Origin: Dehalococcoidia bacterium
GTDB taxonomy: Bacteria > Chloroflexota > Dehalococcoidia > SM23-28-2
Reading direction: 5' to 3'
Assembly (NCBI GenBank): GCA_030615765.1
Contig: JAUWYP010000002.1
Coordinates: 18,480-82,479, forward strand
Length of the DNA stretch: 64,000 bases
Shown: positions 1 to 7,536 of the stretch, in pieces
Layout: each line of letters starts with the position of its first letter
Numbering within the stretch: the first letter of the stretch is position 1
The notes under the pieces: generated by a model
Told to the model about the DNA's origin: nothing
Seen by the model: only the letters and a program-made list of their open reading frames with translations
The model's database searches: none
Made by a program: the position numbers and the translations under genes

Positions 1-615
1 CCTGTGCTTGTCCTGGCCGCCTACATAGCGTTTGTCCTTAGTCAGTGGGCTCAGGCCGGCGAGGTGGGATCGGCAGGCGAGAGCATAAGGGTGATCCTTG
101 CCCTAGCGGGCGCGATAGCCCTGATATGGATCACCTGGAATATGCTGGGCCGTCAGGCGACCGCCAGCTCGCTGGCCCTGGCGCTGGTGCTGCTGGCGGT
201 CTTAGCGATCCACGGCTCCACGTCTGTAATGTACGGCCGGGGCACCGAGTTTCTGGCCGACGAGCGAGTCGACCCCAGCGTCTTCCAGTTGCAGGAGCGG
301 CTAGCCGCCTTTGAGGCGGAGACGCCTGGGCCGATCGCTGTCCACGATTCGTTTCTTCCCTCGCTGGGGTGGTATCTACGGGATGTGAACGGCGTAGTCT
401 TTGCGCCCTCACCGGCGGCGGACGCCGTAGCTATTGTGACTCTGCCCGGCGAATCAGCCCCCTCCGGCTACCGCTGGCAGAGGACGTGGCCCATCGTCGA
501 AGGCTGGCTGCCTCACTCCGTCGATCCCCTCGACTGGTGGCGATGGCTGGTTTACCGTCAGCCCTGGGGTGACTTATCATCCAGGGAAGCGGACCTACTG
601 GTGAGGATCGAATGA
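1..615 (+). CDS. C-terminal part of a membrane protein, probably GT39/Agl23-type (5' truncated)
   Basis: The reading frame is open from the first base of the window, so only about 204 C-terminal residues are present. At least two hydrophobic membrane segments lie in the first 75 residues, followed by a soluble domain of about 130 residues that includes HDSFLPSLGWYLRD. This arrangement (membrane helices, then a soluble extracytoplasmic tail) resembles the next gene, which suggests a polytopic glycosyltransferase-like protein. The stop overlaps the next start by 4 bp (ATGA), so the two are probably translationally coupled. The family is inferred mainly from context. Confidence 0.6.
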   Translation, partial: PVLVLAAYIAFVLSQWAQAGEVGSAGESIRVILALAGAIALIWITWNMLGRQATASSLALALVLLAVLAIHGSTSVMYGRGTEFLADERVDPSVFQLQERLAAFEAETPGPIAVHDSFLPSLGWYLRDVNGVVFAPSPAADAVAIVTLPGESAPSGYRWQRTWPIVEGWLPHSVDPLDWWRWLVYRQPWGDLSSREADLLVRIE

Positions 616-3600
616 GCAGTCAAGAATCCCCTTCTCCCGTGCTGGCGCCCTCGGCCAGCCCATTCGAGCGCCTGGGCTCCCTGCGCCTGAGGCTGGACTG
701 GGAGCTGGCCCTCTATGTCCTGTTCATTGCAGTTGGCGCAGCCCTCCGCTTCTGGGACCTGGGAGCGCGCGCCTTCCACCACGACGAGAGCCTGCACGCC
801 CAGTATGCCTGGTACCTGTTCCGCGACGGCACGTACGATCATAACCCGATGATGCACGGCCCCTTCCAGTTCTTCGGCACCGCCTTCAACTTCCTCCTGT
901 TCGGAGTAAGCGACTATACGGCCCGCATTCTGCCTGCCTTCGCAGGCACCGCCCTCATCGGCCTGCCCTTCTTCCTACGGCGCCACTTGGGCCGCTCGGG
1001 GGCGCTGATCGCTGCCGGGCTCATCGCCTTTTCTCCCACCCTCCTCTACTTCAGCCGCTTCGCCCGCAATGATATCTACATTGGCCTGTGGACCCTGGGG
1101 CTGGTGGTCTGCCTCTGGCGCTACATCGAGGAAGGCCGCCACCGCTACCTGTACATCGCCGCCGGGCTTCTGGCGCTCAGCTTCGCCACCAAAGAGGCCA
1201 CCTTCCTGAACGCAGCCATCTTCATCGGCTTCCTCGACCTGTGGATAGCCCAGACGCTGGCCAACCGGATCAGGGAGCGCGAGAACCTCGATCCACTGGT
1301 CACTTCCTTCGTGTTCCTGGCCTTCGTGCCCTGTGCCTGGGCCATCGCCGCTCTCTGGCCTTTCATGACGGAGAAGACACGCTGGCGCATCGGGCTGGGG
1401 GAGAGACCCCGCGCTGCCGACTTCCTGCTCATCCTGGGCACGCTAACCCTGCCCCAGTTCGCCGCGGCCATCCAGGTGCCGCTGGAAGCCCTCGGCATGC
1501 AGGCGGCCGACTGGTCTCGCCACCTGTTCACCCTCAACCTGGGCCCGCTCAGCGGGGCTGAGAAGGTCACCCGCGAAGAGCTCACCGGCTTCCTCACCGT
1601 CTCCATTCTCGTGGTGTCCACGGCCTTCATCGGCCTACGCTGGAACTGGCGCTCCTGGCTCATCGTGGGAGCCATCTTCTACGCCGTCTTCGGCCTGTTG
1701 TACTCCACCTTCCTCACCAACCCGGACGGCTTTGGCTCCGGCATATGGAACTCCCTGGACTACTGGCTGGAGCAGCAGGGAGAGCGCCGCGGCGGTCAGC
1801 CCTTCTTCTACTACCTGGTGCTGCTACCCGCCTACGAGTTCCTGCCCCTGCTCTTCGCCTTCGCGACCGCGGCGGTGGCCCTGGCCAAGGCTGCCTTCGG
1901 CCCCGACACGCCCGACGGCCACTTAGCCCGCATTCTATTCTTTGTGGCCGGCTTCCTAGCTATTCTGGCCCTGACCGCCAGCGCCGCCGGGAACTCAACG
2001 GTCGGCATGGTGCTGGGGCTAGTCGCCCTGGCCCTGCTGGTCTTCAGCCTGCGGGTCAACCCCTTCCTCCGCTTCCTGACCTTCTGGATGATAATGAGCC
2101 TCTTCGCCTACTCGATGGCCGGCGAGAAGATGCCCTGGCTCAACGTGCACCTGGCCCTGCCGGTGGTCATCCTGGCCGCCTACACCCTGGGCCAGGTCTG
2201 GAAGCTAGCCCAGACGGGAGAGTGGCGCTTCCGCCTGCCCAGCTACACCTGGCCTTTGCTGGCGGCCGCCGTGGGAGCGGGAGCGGTGGCCTTCGGTGTA
2301 TTCGGCCCCAGCGGCGGCCTGGTAACTCGCATCCTGGTCGGCTTGGCAGCGGCCCTGGCCATCGCCGCCTTGACCAGCACCCTGCGGGGGCGAGCGATGG
2401 CGTTGGTGCCGCTGGCAGCGCTGATTGGCGTCCTCCTGCTGTTCAGTGGTCGGGCGGCCTGGATGGCCAGCTTCCAGGAAGGCGACGGCGCCGACGCCCG
2501 CGAGATGCTGGTCTACACCCAGACGACGCCCGACATCCCCAAGATCCTGGACCAGATCGAGCAGGTAGCGGAGGAGACCGGCCTGGGCAAAGACCTGCCC
2601 ATAGTCGTGGACAGCCGCGACGCCTTCTCCTGGCCCTGGGTCTGGTACCTGCGCAACTATCACAGCGACTCCTATCCCAATCTGGAGGGCGGCCAAGAAC
2701 CGCCCGCCAACGCGATCCTCCTGGTCAACATCAGCAACGACGCCGACATGCAGCCCCACCTGGACGGCTACGGGCCGGGGCAACCCTACTCCCACCGCTG
2801 GTGGTTCCCCGAGACCTATCGGGGCCTCGAGCTCGAGGACGGGAAGCGGAAGAACCTGCTAACTATCTTCGCCGACTTTGTGGCAAGCCTGGGCGATGAC
2901 GATACGTGGGACACTTGGTGGCGCTACTTCCGTGACCACGAGCCGCCGCAGCCCACGGGCTCGGCGAACGCGGTGGCCTATTTCCCCGAGGAGTTCGCGC
3001 CCGCGGACATCGTCGACGGGCAGGAACCGCTCGAGGCACCCAAGGCCGATAGCGAGGGCAGGTTCACCCTGGGCGAGCGCGGCACCGGCCCCGGTCGATT
3101 CATCAAGCCGGTCGGCCTGGCCGTGGACGGAGAGGGCAACCTCTATGTCGCCGATAGCGGCAACCATCGCATCCAGAAGTTCGACAGCGAGGGCGAATTC
3201 ATAGCCGAGGTCGGTTCTCTGGGAGACGACGAGGGCGAGTTCAACGAGCCCTGGGGCGTGGCGGTGGACACTGAGGGTAACCTGTACGTGGCCGACACCT
3301 GGAACAACCGCATCCAGAAGTTCGACCGCGACCTCAACTTCCTGACCCAGTGGGGTCAGCCAGCCTCTGACCTCCTCAACCCCAAACCGTACGATTTCTG
3401 GGGCCCGCGGGACGTGGCGACCGATGCCGAGGGCAACGTCTGGGTGGCCGACACCGGCAACGGCCGCGTCCTCAAGTTCGCCGGCGACGGCACCTTCCTG
3501 GCAAGCCTGGGCGAGCCCGGTTCGGAGACGAGGCAGCTCCGCGAGCCCGTCGGCATCGAGATCGCCCCCAACGGCGACATCCTCGTGGCCGATGCCTGGA

Positions 3601-3923
3601 ATAGTCGCATCCAGCAGTTCGACAGCCAGTTCAATCCAGTGGCCCAGTTCCCCATGCCGGGCTGGATCCCGGATGACCCGTCCACCAAGCCCTATCTGGT
3701 CCTGGCACCCGATGGCAGCATCATCGCCAGCGAGACTTCCCGCCATCGCCTCCTGCGCATCGGCGCCGACGGCAGCATCCTATCCATCCTGGAGGGCCTG
3801 GAGGAGACGGCTCTGGTCAGCCCCACCAGCCTGGCCCTCGACGACCGAGGCTTCCTCTACATCTCCAGCAGCGGCGCCAATCAGATCCGCCGCGTCCTCC
3901 TGACCGATATGCCTGTGTCCTGA
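612..3923 (+). CDS. Agl23/TIGR03663-like membrane glycosyltransferase fused to NHL-repeat propeller
   Basis: A 1103-residue protein. The first roughly 620 residues are polytopic and contain the FHHDESLHAQYAWYLF signature (an acidic pair after the first helix, as in GT39/PMT-like enzymes) and the LLYFSRFARNDIYIGLWTL stretch typical of flippase activity-associated Agl23/TIGR03663 proteins. From about residue 815 the protein becomes a row of NHL repeats, visible as YVADSGNHRIQKF, YVADTWNNRIQKF, WVADTGNGRVLKF and LVADAWNSRIQQF, which should form a beta-propeller outside the cell. The likely role is transfer of a lipid-linked sugar to protein or envelope glycan. The propeller could bind protein or carbohydrate; that part is inferred. 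The start overlaps the preceding stop. Confidence 0.85.
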   Translation: MSSQESPSPVLAPSASPFERLGSLRLRLDWELALYVLFIAVGAALRFWDLGARAFHHDESLHAQYAWYLFRDGTYDHNPMMHGPFQFFGTAFNFLLFGVSDYTARILPAFAGTALIGLPFFLRRHLGRSGALIAAGLIAFSPTLLYFSRFARNDIYIGLWTLGLVVCLWRYIEEGRHRYLYIAAGLLALSFATKEATFLNAAIFIGFLDLWIAQTLANRIRERENLDPLVTSFVFLAFVPCAWAIAALWPFMTEKTRWRIGLGERPRAADFLLILGTLTLPQFAAAIQVPLEALGMQAADWSRHLFTLNLGPLSGAEKVTREELTGFLTVSILVVSTAFIGLRWNWRSWLIVGAIFYAVFGLLYSTFLTNPDGFGSGIWNSLDYWLEQQGERRGGQPFFYYLVLLPAYEFLPLLFAFATAAVALAKAAFGPDTPDGHLARILFFVAGFLAILALTASAAGNSTVGMVLGLVALALLVFSLRVNPFLRFLTFWMIMSLFAYSMAGEKMPWLNVHLALPVVILAAYTLGQVWKLAQTGEWRFRLPSYTWPLLAAAVGAGAVAFGVFGPSGGLVTRILVGLAAALAIAALTSTLRGRAMALVPLAALIGVLLLFSGRAAWMASFQEGDGADAREMLVYTQTTPDIPKILDQIEQVAEETGLGKDLPIVVDSRDAFSWPWVWYLRNYHSDSYPNLEGGQEPPANAILLVNISNDADMQPHLDGYGPGQPYSHRWWFPETYRGLELEDGKRKNLLTIFADFVASLGDDDTWDTWWRYFRDHEPPQPTGSANAVAYFPEEFAPADIVDGQEPLEAPKADSEGRFTLGERGTGPGRFIKPVGLAVDGEGNLYVADSGNHRIQKFDSEGEFIAEVGSLGDDEGEFNEPWGVAVDTEGNLYVADTWNNRIQKFDRDLNFLTQWGQPASDLLNPKPYDFWGPRDVATDAEGNVWVADTGNGRVLKFAGDGTFLASLGEPGSETRQLREPVGIEIAPNGDILVADAWNSRIQQFDSQFNPVAQFPMPGWIPDDPSTKPYLVLAPDGSIIASETSRHRLLRIGADGSILSILEGLEETALVSPTSLALDDRGFLYISSSGANQIRRVLLTDMPVS

Positions 3924-3988
3924 CCCTCGCCCCTCCCTGCGACCGTGACTGCTTCATTCTTGGTGGGTAGCGGTTTTCGGACCATCCC

Positions 3989-4034
3989 GCGGGTTTCCGC
4001 CGAAGGCGGATCCGCCTCTGGCGGAGAAACCCGC
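3989..4034. repeat. Double-hairpin palindromic repeat, intergenic copy
   Basis: An outer inverted repeat (GCGGGTTT ... AAACCCGC) encloses two small hairpins, CCGCC-GAA-GGCGG and CCGCC-TCT-GGCGG, so the element could extrude as a cruciform. The 30-bp core at 3996-4025 recurs with one mismatch inside mutS at 13136-13165, and its right half recurs inside nuoF at 9312-9326. Confidence 0.8.
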
Positions 4035-4060
4035 AGCTTCCCAGAATCGAAGATTTGGTG

Positions 4061-4080
4061 CTGCGGGATTTATCCCGCAG
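4061..4080. repeat. 20-bp perfect inverted repeat
   Basis: The arms CTGCGGGAT and ATCCCGCAG are separated by two bases, just beyond the double-hairpin repeat and downstream of the Agl23-like gene. It could act as an RNA hairpin at the end of the upstream transcript. There is no T-tract, so a factor-independent terminator is not supported. Confidence 0.5.
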
Positions 4081-4132
4081 GGTTAGGGAGTTCACCCACC
4101 GGTGCTGAACCAGTTACCTACGACGGCCCGCG

Positions 4133-4162
4133 TTGCTTGACCAACTGCCCCCACCCTATAAT
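4133..4162 (+). promoter_or_regulatory. Probable sigma-A-type promoter for the UPF0104 gene
   Basis: A perfect TATAAT lies at 4157-4162. Upstream, TTGCTT (4133-4138, spacer 18) or TTGACC (4137-4142, spacer 14) could serve as the -35. The promoter lies inside the longest open frame of the next gene, which is why a later start was chosen for that gene. Confidence 0.6.
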
Positions 4163-4207
4163 GATGCGTGCCCTCTCCAGGCGGGAGGAAAAGGCGGGCC
4201 AAACATC

Positions 4208-5233
4208 TTGCTGCGCAACCGTCAGCTTTGGATTGGCATACTGGGGACGGCCCTCTTCCTGGGTTTGTTCTTCTGGCGTACCGATCTGGGCGACATGGCC
4301 GACAAGCTGACCGAGGCTAACTACTGGTGGTTCGCTCCCGCCATCGCCGTCTGGTTCCTCTCGGCCTGGTTCCGCTCCTTGCGCTGGCACTACCTGCTGC
4401 GCCCCATCGGCAATCTCTCCACCCGGACCCTCTACCCCGTCGTGATCATCGGCTACATGGCCAACAACCTCCTGCCGGCGCGGACCGGGGAGCTGGTGCG
4501 GGCCTACATCATGGACAAGAGGCACGGTCTGAGCATCATGGCCACCCTGGGCACGATTGCGGTGGAGCGCCTGTTCGACGGGCTGGTGCTGGTCGTCTTC
4601 TTGATAGCCGTGGGGGCCTTCGTGGGCCTCAGCCAGGAGCTGGGCATCCTGGCCGCCGCCATGTCCGCCACCTTCGTCGCCGTTCTGGCCCTCTTCCTGT
4701 TCGCCGCCTCCTCCCAGGAGCGAACCGAACGCTGGCTGGCAAGGCTTCTGCGTTTCCTGCCGGCGCGAGCCCAGGAGAAGGGCAGTAAGTGGGCTGGCTC
4801 GTTCGTAGCGGGGCTAGGCGCCTTGCAGAGCCCCTGGCACATCGCCGCCGTGCTGATCACCTCGGTGGTGGCCTGGGCCCTGGAGGCCACCATGTACTTC
4901 ATGGTGGGCGTCTCCTTCGACCTGGGCGAGGCCTTCCCCATCTTCATGATGGTGGCGGCTGCCGCCAACCTGGCGATAACCCTTCCTTCCACCTCGGGCG
5001 GCATCGGGCCCTTCGAGTTCTTCGCCAAGGAGACGCTGGACTTCGTCGGGGTGAGCCGGGGGACGGCCGGTGCCTACGCCGTTGCCCTGCACGCCCTGCT
5101 CCTGCTGCCGGTGGTGGCGGCCGGCCTTGTCTTCCTGTGGGTCATCAACCTCTCGCTGGGCGAGGCCCTGCGCCGTCCGGCCCAGCCCAAGCTGGCCCCC
5201 GACGCGGGCCTGGAAGGGGAGGGTAGCGAATGA
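4208..5233 (+). CDS. UPF0104 / LPG-synthase-type flippase-like membrane protein
   Basis: A polytopic protein of about 341 residues from the lysylphosphatidylglycerol synthase transmembrane family (UPF0104). Characteristic stretches are FRSLRWHYLLRPI, YMANNLLPARTGELVRAYIM, ERLFDGLVLV and the late LPSTSGGIGPFEFF motif. Proteins of this family without the catalytic C-terminal domain are associated with lipid or glycolipid translocation. The frame is open from a TTG at 4133, but a promoter overlaps that region. The TTG at 4208 gives a start (LLRNRQLWIG) just before the first membrane helix. The 3' end overlaps the next gene by 4 bp, and the neighbours suggest an envelope polysaccharide role. Confidence 0.8.
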   Translation: MLRNRQLWIGILGTALFLGLFFWRTDLGDMADKLTEANYWWFAPAIAVWFLSAWFRSLRWHYLLRPIGNLSTRTLYPVVIIGYMANNLLPARTGELVRAYIMDKRHGLSIMATLGTIAVERLFDGLVLVVFLIAVGAFVGLSQELGILAAAMSATFVAVLALFLFAASSQERTERWLARLLRFLPARAQEKGSKWAGSFVAGLGALQSPWHIAAVLITSVVAWALEATMYFMVGVSFDLGEAFPIFMMVAAAANLAITLPSTSGGIGPFEFFAKETLDFVGVSRGTAGAYAVALHALLLLPVVAAGLVFLWVINLSLGEALRRPAQPKLAPDAGLEGEGSE

Positions 5234-6546
5234 AGGTGGGGATCATCGGCGGGGGACTGACCGGCCTGACCGCCGCCTATCGACTCTGCCAGCGAGGCTT
5301 CCAGGTCCACCTGCTGGAAGGAGGGCCCAACCTGGGAGGCCTGGTGGGCACGTTCGAGATCGGCGGCGGCCGCATCGAGCAGTTCTATCACCACATCTTC
5401 TCCAACGATACCGCCATCATGGCCCTGCTCGACGAGCTGGGCCTGGCCGACCGCCTGCTCTGGCGGCAATCGAAGGTAGGCATCTTCTACGATGGCCGAG
5501 TGTACGACTTCGTCACCCCCCTCGACCTGCTGCGCTTCACCCCCATCTCCCTCGTGAACCGTCTGCGATTGGGGCTGGTGGGCCTCTGGCTGCGACGGCA
5601 GAAGAACTGGCAGCCCTACGAGGCCATCACCGCCAAGGAATGGATCATCAAGCACGCCGGCCAGCGCAACTACGACGTCGTCTGGGGGCCGCTGTTGCGG
5701 GGCAAGTTCGGCCAGCGGGCGGACGATGTCAGCATGGCCTGGTTCTGGAGCAAGATCCACCTGCGCTTCGCCTCCCGCAAGGGAGGGGCCGGCCAGAAGG
5801 AGCAACTGGGCTATCTGCTGGGCAGCTTCGGCCTGCTGGTCGGCACCCTGGCCGAGCGCATCCGCCAGATGGGAGGCGTGGTGGAGACGGGACGGCCGGT
5901 GCAGCGGATGCTCGTGGAGGATGGGCGGGCCGTCGCTCTGGAGGCGGGTGGAGAGAAAGGGGAAAGAATACCCTGCGACGCCGTCCTCGCCACCGTCCCC
6001 AACCAGAGCTTCCTCGACCTGGTGCCGGAGCTCCCCGAGGACTACGCGACCAAGCTGGGGACTGTGCAGCATCAATGGGCTCTCTGCCTGGTGCTGGCCC
6101 TCAAGCAGTCGCTATCGCCTATCTACTGGATGAACATCAGCGACCGCTCCATCCCCTTCCTAGCCCTCATCGAGCACACCAACTTCATCGAGCGCTCCCA
6201 CTACGACGGCCTGCACGTGGCCTATCTCTCGAACTACCTGGAGGAAGCCTCGCCCCTGCTCCAGATGGGGGTCGATGAGCTGTGCGAGCTCTACTTCCCC
6301 CACCTGCAGCGCATCAACCCGGCGTTTTCGCCAGACTGGGTGGTCGACCGCTGGCTCTTTCGAGGGCCCTTCGCCCAGCCGATCATCGCCACCCACTACT
6401 CGCGCTCCATGCCCGAGCATCGTACGCCTATCGAGGGGCTGTATCTGGCCAACATGAGCCAGATCTACCCCGAGGATCGCGGCCAGAACTACAGCATCCG
6501 CCTGGCGGAGAAGGTGGCAGCCATGCTCGCCGCCGACCTTGAATGA
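5230..6546 (+). CDS. FAD-dependent amine-oxidase/protoporphyrinogen-oxidase-like protein
   Basis: 438 residues beginning with a dinucleotide-binding motif, VGIIGGGLTGLTAAYRL, followed by the conserved FAD glycine region LGGLVGTFEIGG. The C-terminal end has the second FAD-binding segment (GLYLANMSQIYPEDRGQNYS). Relatives are annotated variously as protoporphyrinogen oxidase, UDP-galactopyranose-mutase-like or amine oxidase. Because it follows glycosyltransferase-like genes with a 4-bp overlap (ATGA), modification of a sugar or lipid carrier is more likely than heme synthesis, but the substrate cannot be read from sequence. Confidence 0.75.
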   Translation: MKVGIIGGGLTGLTAAYRLCQRGFQVHLLEGGPNLGGLVGTFEIGGGRIEQFYHHIFSNDTAIMALLDELGLADRLLWRQSKVGIFYDGRVYDFVTPLDLLRFTPISLVNRLRLGLVGLWLRRQKNWQPYEAITAKEWIIKHAGQRNYDVVWGPLLRGKFGQRADDVSMAWFWSKIHLRFASRKGGAGQKEQLGYLLGSFGLLVGTLAERIRQMGGVVETGRPVQRMLVEDGRAVALEAGGEKGERIPCDAVLATVPNQSFLDLVPELPEDYATKLGTVQHQWALCLVLALKQSLSPIYWMNISDRSIPFLALIEHTNFIERSHYDGLHVAYLSNYLEEASPLLQMGVDELCELYFPHLQRINPAFSPDWVVDRWLFRGPFAQPIIATHYSRSMPEHRTPIEGLYLANMSQIYPEDRGQNYSIRLAEKVAAMLAADLE

Positions 6547-6613
6547 GCGCGGGCAGCAGTCTATGATCGGTGAAGCAATCTGCAATCGTCCATAGGTTAG
6601 AAAGGCTTGCCCT

Positions 6614-7093
6614 TTGACCGACACGACCAAGAGCCCGCCAGGGCTGGAGCAGCTCCTGGCCGACCTCAAGCCCGACAACGCTGACCTGCTAGCCACCTTT
6701 CATCGCATCCAAGACGCCTACGGCTACGTGCCGCGCCAGGCCATGCCGCTCCTGGCCGAAAAGCTGCACACAACCCCCGCCATGATCTACGGCGCCATCA
6801 CCTTCTACTCCGAGATCCGCCGGGAGCCGCCCGCCCGCACGATCATCTCCTGGTGCAGCGGGCCGGCCTGTCGCCTCAAGGGCTCGGAGAACATCCGGCG
6901 GGCGCTGGAGGCTGTGCTGGGCATCGGCCTGGGGGAGAGCACCGCCGACAAGGCCGTCGGCCTGCACCTGGTCCAGTGCGACGGCACCTGTGCGCTGGCG
7001 CCCTTGGTTCGCCTCAACGGGCGCCCCAAGGGTCCCCTGACCGTCAGCGAGGCTATCAAGCTGGCCCGCGAGCTGAAGGAAAAGGGAGGCTAG
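6614..7093 (+). CDS. nuoE: NADH-quinone oxidoreductase subunit E (24-kDa, 2Fe-2S)
   Basis: 159 residues of the thioredoxin-like 2Fe-2S ferredoxin family. The cluster ligands are visible as WCSGPACRLKG and QCDGTCALAP (Cys-x4-Cys and Cys-x3-Cys). The N-terminal helical bundle contains YGYVPRQAMPLLAEKL, typical of NuoE/HoxE. The start is TTG at 6614. With nuoF downstream it should form the NADH-oxidising diaphorase module of complex I, a NAD-linked hydrogenase or a formate dehydrogenase. No nuoG or other complex I gene is adjacent, so the partner complex is unknown. Confidence 0.92.
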   Translation: MTDTTKSPPGLEQLLADLKPDNADLLATFHRIQDAYGYVPRQAMPLLAEKLHTTPAMIYGAITFYSEIRREPPARTIISWCSGPACRLKGSENIRRALEAVLGIGLGESTADKAVGLHLVQCDGTCALAPLVRLNGRPKGPLTVSEAIKLARELKEKGG

Positions 7094-7095
7094 CC

Positions 7096-7536
7096 CTGAC
7101 GCCCTACGAGATACGGCCCGCCAGCCCAGGGGACATGCCCTTCATCCACGAATGCGTCCGCCGCTTTCGTCTGGACAATGAGTCTCTGGATACCGAGCAA
7201 TTCATGACCGTTCGGCAGGGCGGAGAGATCATTGCCTTCGGCCGGATCAAGCCCTACGGCGACGACGTGTACGAGCTGGGCTGCGTGGGCGTCGTCGAAG
7301 AGCAGCGCGGCCGGGGCCTGGGCCGACTGGTGGTGCAGGAGCTGATCGAGCGCTTCCCAACGGACGCCGTGTACGTCACCACCGACCTGACCGAGTATTT
7401 CGACAAGCTCGGCTTCACCCGAACGGACAGCCTGCCGCGCCCCCTGACCGAGAAGATCGAGAACGTTTGCGACAAGCTACGCTCCGGCGTGGTGGGCATG
7501 GTCTACCAGCGCCAGAGGAGCGGAATAGCGAGATGA
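7096..7536 (+). CDS. GNAT-family N-acetyltransferase
   Basis: About 146 residues with a GNAT fold: YEIRPASPGDMPFIHECV opens the domain and VGVVEEQRGRGLGRLVVQEL is the acetyl-CoA pyrophosphate-binding motif A. The first in-frame ATG is at 7135, but starting there removes the first beta strand. A CTG at 7096 lies 5 bases after a strong GGGAGG Shine-Dalgarno that overlaps the nuoE stop, so CTG is the likely start. The gene sits between nuoE and nuoF and overlaps nuoF by 4 bp. The substrate is unknown. Confidence 0.8.
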   Translation: MTPYEIRPASPGDMPFIHECVRRFRLDNESLDTEQFMTVRQGGEIIAFGRIKPYGDDVYELGCVGVVEEQRGRGLGRLVVQELIERFPTDAVYVTTDLTEYFDKLGFTRTDSLPRPLTEKIENVCDKLRSGVVGMVYQRQRSGIAR

